Assembly (NCBI GenBank): GCA_038240335.1
Contig: JBBSDV010000170.1
Coordinates: forward strand, 1-6,513
From: JBBSDV01 sp038240335
GTDB taxonomy: Bacteria > Chloroflexota > Dehalococcoidia > DSTF01 > JACRBR01
Direction: 5' to 3'
Length of the DNA: 6,513 nucleotides
Every line of letters starts with the position of its first letter. Position 1 is the first letter of the stretch. Shown one piece after another: positions 1 to 5,019 of the stretch. A model generated the notes under the pieces. The model saw only the letters and a list, made by a program, of their open reading frames with translations, did not search any database and was not told where the DNA came from. A program made the position numbers and the translations under genes.

Positions 1-58
1 ACTCGCCATCGGATACCGCTGTGACGTCGATGTCGCCGACTTTGAAGCTGTTTGGCAT
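1..58 (-). CDS. Partial N-terminus, probable metallo-beta-lactamase-fold hydrolase
   Basis: An ATG on the minus strand at 58 opens a frame that stays open to the left edge, giving 19 complete codons that read MPNSFKVGDIDVTAVSDGE. A GAGGAG ribosome binding site (complement of 63-68) sits four bases before the ATG, which makes the start convincing. The pattern of a short polar start, then VGDIDVTAVSDGE, resembles the first beta-strands of many metallo-beta-lactamase-fold proteins, which often begin with a 'v-G-d-i-x-v-t-x-l-x-D-G' strand pair. The zinc-binding HxHxDH motif would lie beyond the window, so the family call rests on this strand pattern alone. The gene is co-directional with the hydrolase at 242-1042, 183 bases upstream, and read-through from that gene is possible. 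That it is a gene start is fairly sure; the family is a reasoned guess. Confidence 0.55.
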   Translation of the reverse strand, partial: MPNSFKVGDIDVTAVSDGE

Positions 59-241
59 GATGCTCCTCGTATTCCCGGCACCCGTAGCGCGAAAGAATGA
101 TGCAGCGCGAGCAACATACACGCAATGACGGGGCTTTGCGGGGCGAAGACGTGGCCGCGCGTCAGTGAGGGACGTGCTCCGGCGGTGATCCATTTGAGAG
201 CGGATCGCGTGAACAGTGAAGCCGATGGGCCTCGCTCCGAG

Positions 242-1042
242 CTATGGGATTGCGTGCATGCTCGGCTCGCGGATGCCGGCGAGCAGGTTGCCGACGACGC
301 GGTACACATCAGGATTGAACGCCATGCCTACATGGGTCGCCGTCACTTCGCGATTCAGCAGCGGGTCGTCTTCGACACAGGAGCGCCAGTCGACGACTCC
401 GTCGCATTTCGAGAAGACGGCGACGCGGACAAAATCGTCCGGGTCTTCATCGCGGAGAGCGCTGACGAACTCACACGGACACTGCGGTGTGAAGCAGCTG
501 TTCGTCACTTCCCGGCGCTGCCGTCGGTCGAGCACAATGTTCGAGCGGACGAAGTTTGCTGCGCTGAGGACGAGGGGGTGGGCCCGCACGCTGCGGAACG
601 GCGAGCCGAGCGTGATCACCTGCTTCACCAGCGACGGTTGCCGGTGCGCGGCGGCGCGAGCGAGCATGCCGCCGAGGCTGTGCCCGACGATCGTCACGGG
701 TTTGTCCGTGTCGGCCTGGGCCTGGCGCATCGTCATGACGAGGCGCTGCGTGAGGAGCTCGGGGCAGTCGACGTTGCGACCAATGCCGGAGAAGTACGGC
801 TTGTAGCCGATGCGGCGCAACCAGAGGTGCAGTTCGGTCAGGTAGCGGTCATCGCCGAGAAAGCCCGGTACGAGGATGACAGGCTCGCCGTTGCCGCGGG
901 GAACCCCGAAGCCGTAGTAGATCGGGGAGAGGTGGAGCGCGACCCAGTCGAGCGGGAAGAAGGCTTCCAACCAGATCGGCCGGCTTGTCGGCTCGTAGCC
1001 GGCGAGATCGGGCTCGGGACTCACGCCGTTCGTCACAGTCAT
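242..1042 (-). CDS. Alpha/beta hydrolase, lipase/esterase-like
   Basis: This is a 266-residue serine hydrolase of the alpha/beta-hydrolase fold, probably a lipase or esterase. The core begins with the strand and oxyanion-loop segment EPVILVPGFLGDD (about 53-65). The nucleophile elbow is GHSLGG at 120-125, with Ser122 as the expected nucleophile. Asp214 (or Asp218) in SKCDGVVDWRSC and His237 in TATHVGM complete a plausible catalytic triad in the usual order. There is no signal peptide or membrane helix, so a cytoplasmic enzyme is expected, although the aromatic stretch at about 24-45 could contact lipid. It is divergent from the WS/DGAT gene, and lipases beside WS/DGAT genes are commonly involved in turnover of wax esters or triacylglycerol; that role is inference here. 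The ATG has only a purine run (GGGGA) directly against it, so the exact start is less certain than the fold. GTG at codon 7 is an alternative. Confidence 0.9.
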   Translation of the reverse strand: MTVTNGVSPEPDLAGYEPTSRPIWLEAFFPLDWVALHLSPIYYGFGVPRGNGEPVILVPGFLGDDRYLTELHLWLRRIGYKPYFSGIGRNVDCPELLTQRLVMTMRQAQADTDKPVTIVGHSLGGMLARAAAHRQPSLVKQVITLGSPFRSVRAHPLVLSAANFVRSNIVLDRRQRREVTNSCFTPQCPCEFVSALRDEDPDDFVRVAVFSKCDGVVDWRSCVEDDPLLNREVTATHVGMAFNPDVYRVVGNLLAGIREPSMHAIP

Positions 1043-1078
1043 TCCCCGCGTGGGCAGATCGGCATCTTCACACCACGC

Positions 1079-1084
1079 ATCATA
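1079..1084 (-). promoter_or_regulatory. Candidate -10 box for the hydrolase gene
   Basis: Read on the minus strand this is TATGAT, five of six matches to the TATAAT consensus. A start of transcription near 1072 would leave a leader of about 30 bases before the ATG at 1042. I see no TTGACA-like -35 at the normal spacing (the six bases there read AAGGGG), so an activator or a different sigma factor would be needed. Two GTAAT half-sites lie immediately upstream. Confidence 0.35.
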
Positions 1085-1086
1085 CA

Positions 1087-1169
1087 GTAATTGGTAATGC
1101 GCCCCTTCGTATCAGCACGCGACCGCCGGTATGTGGAAAGTTCGTCCATTTATTAGCATTACGGTAATG
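1087..1169. promoter_or_regulatory. Operator-like cluster of GTAAT/ATTAC half-sites
   Basis: Between the divergent hydrolase and WS/DGAT genes the pentamer GTAAT occurs at 1087-1091, 1094-1098 and 1164-1168, and its complement ATTAC at 1158-1162. The last two form a perfect palindrome, CATTAC-G-GTAATG (1157-1169). The seven-base string GGTAATG is shared by the two ends of the cluster. The left pair is a direct repeat with a seven-base step beside the hydrolase -10 box. The right palindrome ends about 21 bases before the WS/DGAT -10 box, where the -35 region should be. This arrangement would suit one dimeric regulator acting on both promoters. No regulator gene is in the window, so its identity is unknown. 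Confidence 0.4.
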
Positions 1170-1190
1170 TCCCCGGGCGCCACTTGCGCG

Positions 1191-1196
1191 TATAAT
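1191..1196 (+). promoter_or_regulatory. -10 box (perfect TATAAT) for the WS/DGAT gene
   Basis: The sequence is an exact TATAAT hexamer in otherwise GC-rich DNA, 48 bases before the WS/DGAT start codon. Transcription would start near 1203 and give a leader of about 40 bases. The six bases at 17-base spacing (1168-1173, TGTCCC) are a poor -35 and overlap the edge of the CATTAC-G-GTAATG palindrome, consistent with regulated rather than constitutive use. Confidence 0.5.
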
Positions 1197-1233
1197 TGTC
1201 ATACATTCCCCGCCCGAACGTGACGGCGGCGTC

Positions 1234-1240
1234 GGAGGAG
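1234..1240 (+). promoter_or_regulatory. Ribosome binding site of the WS/DGAT gene
   Basis: GGAGGAG ends four bases before the ATG at 1245. It decides this start over the internal ATG at 1272, which has no comparable purine run upstream. Confidence 0.75.
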
Positions 1241-1244
1241 TCCT

Positions 1245-2774
1245 ATGCCCGCAGCCACCTTGACACGACGCATGAGCGCCGAGGACGCGTGGTTTCTCTA
1301 TTTCGAGAAGCCGGACGCGCCGCTGCACATTGGTTCTGTGGCGATCTACGACGGCGATATCTCCTTCGACCGCTTCTACGCCAGCATGGCCGCGCGGATG
1401 CACCTCATCCCGCGCTACCGGCAGCGGGCGGTGATCCCGCCGTTCTATGCCGGCCATCCAACGTGGGAGGACGACTCGCAGTTCTCGCTCGACCGACACC
1501 TGCGCGCCGTCAAGCTGCCCGCACCCGGCACGGACGAGCAGTTGCGACGGCTTTCGTGCGAGCTTTTCGCCGAGATGCTGCCGCGCGACCGCCCGCTCTG
1601 GGACATCACCGTGATTCGGGGCCTCGAGGGTAACCGCACGGCGTATCTGAGCCGGGTTCACCACTGTCTCGTCGATGGCGTCTCTGGCATCGAGCTGCTG
1701 CTCGCTGTGCTCGACCTTGTACCCAACCCGGAGCCGACGCCGCCGCCGGCGGAGCCATGGCACCCCGCGCCATCGCCCCAGCCGCTGACATCGTGGGCCG
1801 ACGCGATGTTTGACCAGTGGAACCAGGGCCTGCGTGCGTTCACCGACTGGCAGCAGAGCCTCCTCGACCCGCGCGGCCAGATGCGCGAGGCGACGGAGCT
1901 TGCGCGCGCCATTCAGACGGCGATGCCGGCGGCGATGCGCCAGCCGGCGAAGACGCCGTGGAACAAGCCCATCGGCAGCAAGCGGGATATCGGTTGGACG
2001 GAGATGTCCTTCGCGGAGGTGCGTGGCATTCGCGGCGCGCTCGGCGGCACCGTCAACGACGTCATGCTGACGATCCTCGGCGGCGGCCTCGGCCGCTACC
2101 TGCAGGCGCGCGGCGTCAAGACCGAAGGCATGAAGCTACGGCTGATGATCCCGGTGAACGTGCGCAAGGAGGACGAAAAGGGCGCTCTCGGTAACCGCGT
2201 CTCGATGATGCTGCCCGAGGTGCCCGTCGGCATCACCGACCCGGTGCTGCGTCTCGCCGCGGTCCACGCCGAGATGGAGCGCTTGAAATCGACGCAGCAG
2301 GCAAATGCCTTCGAGGCGCTCTCGCATCTGTCGAGCAACGTGCCGGCGGCGTTCCACGCCCTCGCGGGCATGGGCGGCGTGCCGCCCGGCGGCGCGAACC
2401 TCGTCTGCACCAACGTGCCGGGGCCGATGATCCCGCTGTACACCGTCGGCCATCGGATGCTGGCGCACTACCCGATGGTACCCCTCGCCGGCGACCTCGG
2501 CATCGGCGCCGGCATCACGAGCTACGACAAATCCCTCTACCTCACGGTGATGTCTGACCCCGACATCATTCCGGACGTAGCGACGATCGCCGAGTACTGC
2601 GCCGGCGAGTTCCAGCAGCTCCGCGCCGCCGCAAACGTGCCCGTCAGCGATCTGCCGAGCTTCGGCTCCGCCGCGAAGAGCGGCAATGGCAACGGCCACA
2701 CCAACGGCAACGGCAAGCACGCCGCCGCGAGCGGCAGCAAGGCCGCGCTAGCGGCGGTCGCGCCGAAGATTTAA
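1245..2774 (+). CDS. Wax ester synthase/diacylglycerol acyltransferase (WS/DGAT)
   Basis: This 509-residue enzyme belongs to the bacterial WS/DGAT family, which transfers acyl groups from acyl-CoA to fatty alcohols or diacylglycerol to make wax esters or triacylglycerol, usually at the inner face of the membrane. The active-site motif HHxxxDG is HHCLVDG at residues 139-145, with His140 as the expected general base. Other family marks are DRPLW (115-119), TVND (269-272), TNVPGP (389-394) and AHYPMVPLAGDLGI (407-420). The N-terminus (SAEDAWFLYFEKPDAPLHIG, about 11-30) is the usual opening of the family, so the protein is complete and of normal length for the core. The last 40 residues, after SDLPSFG, are unlike the family core: an Asn-Gly repeat (481-491) followed by an Ala-Lys-Ser-rich tail. 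It is divergent from a lipase-like gene. Substrate preference (wax ester or triacylglycerol) cannot be read from the sequence. Confidence 0.97.
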   Translation: MPAATLTRRMSAEDAWFLYFEKPDAPLHIGSVAIYDGDISFDRFYASMAARMHLIPRYRQRAVIPPFYAGHPTWEDDSQFSLDRHLRAVKLPAPGTDEQLRRLSCELFAEMLPRDRPLWDITVIRGLEGNRTAYLSRVHHCLVDGVSGIELLLAVLDLVPNPEPTPPPAEPWHPAPSPQPLTSWADAMFDQWNQGLRAFTDWQQSLLDPRGQMREATELARAIQTAMPAAMRQPAKTPWNKPIGSKRDIGWTEMSFAEVRGIRGALGGTVNDVMLTILGGGLGRYLQARGVKTEGMKLRLMIPVNVRKEDEKGALGNRVSMMLPEVPVGITDPVLRLAAVHAEMERLKSTQQANAFEALSHLSSNVPAAFHALAGMGGVPPGGANLVCTNVPGPMIPLYTVGHRMLAHYPMVPLAGDLGIGAGITSYDKSLYLTVMSDPDIIPDVATIAEYCAGEFQQLRAAANVPVSDLPSFGSAAKSGNGNGHTNGNGKHAAASGSKAALAAVAPKI

Positions 2775-2903
2775 ACGGCGGCGAATGCGCGATGCTGTGG
2801 GGCGAAAGAGTGGCCGGCGTGTGCGCCCTTCGTTCCGTCCACGCGTGAATTTTAGGATAGCTACGTCGCATCGTATCGGCGCGAGAGGACTCGGTGCCTC
2901 ATT

Positions 2904-2931
2904 GGCGCTGCAAGGGCGCCCGCATCGGGCG
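2904..2931. terminator. Weak overlapping hairpins between convergent genes
   Basis: The gap between the WS/DGAT stop and the end of the GNAT gene (convergent) contains CGCCCG-CAT-CGGGCG (2917-2931), a perfect 6-bp stem with a three-base loop. An overlapping alternative stem pairs GGCGC (2904-2908) with GCGCC (2916-2920). Position suits a two-way terminator, but neither strand has a T-run after the stem, so this is a weak call. Confidence 0.25.
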
Positions 2932-2963
2932 AGTCTTCCGGCAGTACGAGGATAGGACGCTCG

Positions 2964-3542
2964 TCAGTCGTTGAAGCCGTCGATGTCGTACGACATGATC
3001 AGCATGTCGTGCATGCGGCCTTCGGCGTCGACGACGTGGTCTGCGAGGAGGGCTTCCGGGTGGAAGCCGATGTGCTCGAACGTGGCGCGCGCACCCTTCT
3101 GGTCGGCCGTCATCTGCGCCGTGATCTTCTTCAGGCCGAGGTCTTTGGCGATGGTGAAGATCTCCTCGACGAGACGCTCGCCGAGGCGGATGCCGCGGTA
3201 ATCGCCGCCGACGATCGTCCGGATCTCGCCGATATGGCGGGTCCAGAGCACCTCGTCGTGGTGGAGGCTCGCCCAGCCGGCCAGCGTGTCGTTGTCGAAC
3301 GCCAGCACGGTAATCGTGCGCGCCGCCTCGACGTTGCGCAGCCATTCGTCGATGTTGCGGGGGTCGGTGATGTCCATGCGGAGGAACATCAGGTCGATAC
3401 GCGGGAGGGCGCGGGCGAATCGGAGGAGCTCTTCACGGCAGCCCGCGTCTAGGAGCCGGAGCTTGAGTGTCTTGCCGTTCTTGAGCCGGACGTCGCGCGG
3501 GAATGTGCGCTTGTAGCCGGGAGTCTGTACGTCCGTCGTCAT
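2964..3542 (-). CDS. GNAT-family N-acetyltransferase
   Basis: This 192-residue protein has the GNAT fold, which moves an acetyl group from acetyl-CoA to an amine. Motif A is IVGGDYRGIRLGERLVEEIF (about 110-129): the pyrophosphate-binding R-G-x-x-x-G is Arg116-Gly117 and Gly121, with Arg119 where many members have glycine. Motif B is seen in QKGARATFEHIGFHPEA (148-164), ending in the usual G-F-x-x-E/A. The segment TITVLAFDNDTLAGWASL (77-94) is the preceding beta-hairpin. No signal peptide or membrane helix is present, so it is cytoplasmic. The start is well supported by AAGGAGGG (complement of 3547-3554), four bases before the ATG. It stands alone, convergent with the WS/DGAT gene. The acceptor substrate is unknown; small-molecule, peptide and protein N-termini are all possible. 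Confidence 0.92.
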   Translation of the reverse strand: MTTDVQTPGYKRTFPRDVRLKNGKTLKLRLLDAGCREELLRFARALPRIDLMFLRMDITDPRNIDEWLRNVEAARTITVLAFDNDTLAGWASLHHDEVLWTRHIGEIRTIVGGDYRGIRLGERLVEEIFTIAKDLGLKKITAQMTADQKGARATFEHIGFHPEALLADHVVDAEGRMHDMLIMSYDIDGFND

Positions 3543-3578
3543 CGGTCCCTCCTTGAGGGTGTCGCGTTCGTTGGAACG

Positions 3579-3601
3579 ATCCTAGCATAGCGCGGTGCTA
3601 T
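3579..3601 (-). promoter_or_regulatory. Candidate GNAT promoter with overlapping palindrome
   Basis: On the minus strand two -10-like hexamers lie 37-47 bases before the GNAT ATG: TATGCT (complement of 3584-3589) and TAGGAT (complement of 3579-3584). Neither has a good -35. TATGCT overlaps ATAGCGCGGTGCTAT (3587-3601), a 15-base palindrome with one mismatched pair. A repressor site over the promoter would fit, but the evidence is only the symmetry and position. Confidence 0.3.
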
Positions 3602-3608
3602 TGGATGC

Positions 3609-3750
3609 GGGAAGCGAGAAACGCCAAGCGGCACGATGTTGGGAGTGGGAAGCGAGACGTGAGAGGTGGGAACTCGAAAACGATTGGGAGGCGGGAAGCA
3701 AACGAGGAACGAAGAGGGAAGGGCGGGTGGCAAGCGGGAACGAGCGAGAA
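3609..3750 (+). repeat. Decayed purine-rich GGGAAGCGAG-type repeat
   Basis: The plus strand here is nearly all G and A and carries ten GGG tracts (3609, 3641, 3647, 3668, 3686, 3693, 3716, 3721, 3725, 3736). The 11-mer GGGAAGCGAGA occurs exactly at 3609-3619 and 3647-3657; variants are GGGAACTCGA (3668), GGGAAGC (3693) and GGGAACGAGCGAGA (3736). It looks like a degenerate tandem array of a roughly ten-base unit. The tracts at 3716-3738 approach a G-quadruplex pattern (loops of 2, 1 and 8 bases). It lies upstream of the GNAT promoter region and downstream of the NTF2-like gene. Confidence 0.6.
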
Positions 3751-3801
3751 CGCCATCAGATCCGCATGATGACGCTCGGCATCCGTACCGCTGGTCCACC
3801 G

Positions 3802-3832
3802 TTCGAGCCGTAGGCTCGAAGTTACGCGGCTC
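3802..3832. other. Perfect 8-bp hairpin with an alternative pairing partner
   Basis: TTCGAGCC (3802-3809) and GGCTCGAA (3813-3820) pair perfectly across a three-base loop. The core GAGCCG (3805-3810) can instead pair with CGGCTC (3827-3832), so two mutually exclusive stems exist. It lies about 60 bases past the stop of the minus-strand NTF2-like gene, where a terminator would be, but no T-run follows on either strand. It may be a 3' end stabiliser, a factor-dependent termination site or a protein-binding site. Confidence 0.4.
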
Positions 3833-3878
3833 AGTGGTGGCGCGCGGGTGCCTCAACCACGGCAAAGGTCCGTCGACC

Positions 3879-4346
3879 TTAGCTCGCCTTCGCCGCGACG
3901 GCCTTCGCCGGCACGTTCGGCTTGCCCAGGGCGAGGCCTTTCGAGCGGCGCTGCTTCTCGAGGTCGACTTCCGGGAACTCCGTGTGCAGGCCAGCGCAGT
4001 ACACGCGGGCCGACACGATCTTGTCGTTCTTCACGGTCATAAGGAATGCCTGCCGCAGTACGCGTCCCTGCTCGTCAGGATCTGTGTTCCAGGCGATCTC
4101 GAATTCGAGGCTCGCTGCGCCGCGAGCGCCCGTCGTCTCGCTGCTCCACGTGATCACCGAACCGGCACCGGGGGAGAACCAAACCTCGATGATCTTCGCC
4201 ACCGTTGCCGCGTCTTCGGCGACCCAATGACCGACGGGTGACCACGCATGGAAGTCGACCGGAGAAGCGAACATGCGCGCGACGGTTGTGAACTTACGAG
4301 CTTTTATCGCCGCCAGGAGTGCGGCGGGCACCGTCGTAGTTGGCAT
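3879..4346 (-). CDS. NTF2/SnoaL-like domain protein
   Basis: From the ATG at 4346 this is a 155-residue protein with the pattern of the NTF2-like (SnoaL-type) cone fold, a scaffold used for small-molecule isomerases, cyclases and binding proteins. An N-terminal helix pair (PAALLAAIKARKFTTVARMF, about 7-26) is followed by FHAWSPVGHWVAEDAATVAKIIEVWF (split across 32-57), the usual short strand and helix. Then come the long antiparallel strands, ending with AFLMTVKNDKIVSARVYCAG (100-119), typical of the family's last two strands. The C-terminal 25 residues are Lys/Ala-rich and probably disordered. An upstream in-frame ATG at 4379 exists, but only 4346 has a ribosome binding site (AGAGGG, complement of 4355-4360, eight bases away). 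No catalytic residues can be assigned and the ligand is unknown. Confidence 0.75.
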   Translation of the reverse strand: MPTTTVPAALLAAIKARKFTTVARMFASPVDFHAWSPVGHWVAEDAATVAKIIEVWFSPGAGSVITWSSETTGARGAASLEFEIAWNTDPDEQGRVLRQAFLMTVKNDKIVSARVYCAGLHTEFPEVDLEKQRRSKGLALGKPNVPAKAVAAKAS

Positions 4347-4494
4347 AAGATCGTCCCTCTGGGCTAGTCCGAGGCTCATTCCCGGATTCGAGCAGGCTTA
4401 GAGAGACAGTGTACCGCAATAAAAAATTAGGCGCGAAGCTAGACTCCGGACGACAAACGGAACCGGACGGAGGCACGCCGTGGATAGACGGGGC

Positions 4495-4560
4495 CTATTT
4501 CTTGTCCTTGTTCTGCTTCGGCTTCTTGGTTTCGCGGTTGCCTTTGTCCTTTTTACCCAT
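4495..4560 (-). CDS. Very small lysine-rich protein (21 residues)
   Basis: A 22-codon minus-strand frame starts at ATG 4560 and ends at TAG 4497-4495. The peptide begins MGKKDKGNRETKKPKQ and ends in NKDKK; 10 of its 21 residues are lysine. The ribosome binding site AAAGGAG (complement of 4568-4574) is seven bases before the ATG and is among the best in the window. It starts 26 bases after the stop of the upstream co-directional gene (4587-4901), so the two probably share a transcript. From memory, short basic proteins with a 'G-N-R/K-E-x-K-K-P-K' core are annotated as hypothetical in many bacteria; I could not check this. The composition suggests nucleic-acid or ribosome contact, which is inference. 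A plus-strand frame (GTG 4480) covers the same bases and is a competing reading, treated as less likely. Confidence 0.65.
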   Translation of the reverse strand: MGKKDKGNRETKKPKQNKDKK

Positions 4561-4567
4561 GACGAGA

Positions 4568-4574
4568 CTCCTTT
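4568..4574 (-). promoter_or_regulatory. Ribosome binding site of the 21-residue gene
   Basis: AAAGGAG on the minus strand, seven bases before the ATG at 4560. It lies in the 26-base gap between two minus-strand frames, which is the main reason to accept such a short gene. Confidence 0.6.
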
Positions 4575-4586
4575 CAAGCGTTCGGC

Positions 4587-4901
4587 CTACGAGAGGTACT
4601 GCGTCCGCTTGTACAGCTTCGTTTTCGTCGACTCCTGCCCGCCAAAGGCACTTTCGCCTCGTTCGGATGTTACCGACAGGGATGCGAATGCGGCGTTGAG
4701 CGCATCGAGCTCCTGCTGAGTGACCTTCACGCTACGGCCATCGAAGTCGCGCTCGCGCAGGACGGGCAGCCCGGCGTTGTAGGACTGGTATCGGGCGTAC
4801 AGCGCACGATACGCGCTCCGGTGCGGCGCATCGAGCTTGATCTCGACGCGGCCCGGAGGGAAGCGCAGGGCTTTGCCGGTGATCGGTTCGATCGGCTCCA
4901 T
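4587..4901 (-). CDS. Unrecognised 104-residue protein
   Basis: I do not recognise this protein. From the ATG at 4901 it is 104 residues; an in-frame TTG at 4937 would add 12, and neither start has a clear ribosome binding site. It is soluble, with no signal peptide or membrane segment. The middle (RSAYRALYARYQSYNAGLPV, about 28-47) looks like an amphipathic helix rich in Tyr and Arg, and VTQQELDALNAAFASL (60-75) like a second helix. Between them lies the short charged link LRERDFDGRSVK. The C-terminus (GGQESTKTKLYKRTQYLS, 87-104) is polar and basic. It lies directly upstream of the 21-residue lysine-rich gene on the same strand and is divergent from the GGDEF-derived gene. That it is real rests on the frame length, sensible amino-acid make-up and the downstream gene's close spacing. 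Confidence 0.6.
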   Translation of the reverse strand: MEPIEPITGKALRFPPGRVEIKLDAPHRSAYRALYARYQSYNAGLPVLRERDFDGRSVKVTQQELDALNAAFASLSVTSERGESAFGGQESTKTKLYKRTQYLS

Positions 4902-5007
4902 CGCTGAGAGCTTAGGCAATTGAAGATGGCGAGGCAACCATACGCGCGCGCCGGCTCAACATAAGAACTGGCAACGTTCCCGACTACATGCCCAGCCTGC
5001 TCGATCC

Positions 5008-5013
5008 GATACT
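5008..5013 (+). promoter_or_regulatory. Possible -10 box for the GGDEF-derived gene
   Basis: GATACT matches four of six positions of TATAAT and ends six bases before the ATG at 5020. Since no ribosome binding site precedes that ATG, transcription starting at or next to it (a leaderless message) is one explanation. No good -35 is seen, so the call is weak. Confidence 0.2.
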
Positions 5014-5019
5014 CACGTG

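Larger units (their letters stand above)
3543..3878. other. 336-base gene-free stretch with repeats and hairpins
   Basis: Between the GNAT start and the stop of the NTF2-like gene I find no credible coding frame. Going rightwards it holds the GNAT ribosome binding site, an imperfect palindrome (3587-3601), a purine-rich decayed repeat (3609-3750), about 50 bases of unremarkable sequence, and a strong hairpin (3802-3820). Frames that stay open through it owe this to the biased purine composition and lack a ribosome binding site. Confidence 0.6.

Noticed and set aside
125..1090. A 321-codon plus-strand open frame covering the hydrolase gene.
   Set aside because: It is longer than the real gene but is its antisense shadow; the minus strand encodes an intact alpha/beta hydrolase with GHSLGG and a triad, while the plus frame is an Arg/Val/Asp-rich sequence with no recognisable motif or ribosome binding site.
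2136..2720. A 194-codon minus-strand open frame inside the WS/DGAT gene.
   Set aside because: GC-rich codon bias leaves the antisense frame open. The plus strand has all WS/DGAT motifs without interruption.
3609..3750. CRISPR array.
   Set aside because: The repeat units are about ten bases, worn and unevenly spaced, without constant-length spacers.
3539..3865. A minus-strand open frame of 108 codons across the purine-rich stretch.
   Set aside because: Its Pro/Ser/Phe-rich repeats come from the reversed GGGAAG array; it overlaps the GNAT start and has no ribosome binding site.
4421..4472. Rho-independent terminator after the 21-residue gene.
   Set aside because: A T6 run (complement of 4421-4426) and a CTCCG/CGGAG stem (4444-4448 with 4468-4472) exist, but the stem has a 19-base loop and the T-run begins about 18 bases after it.
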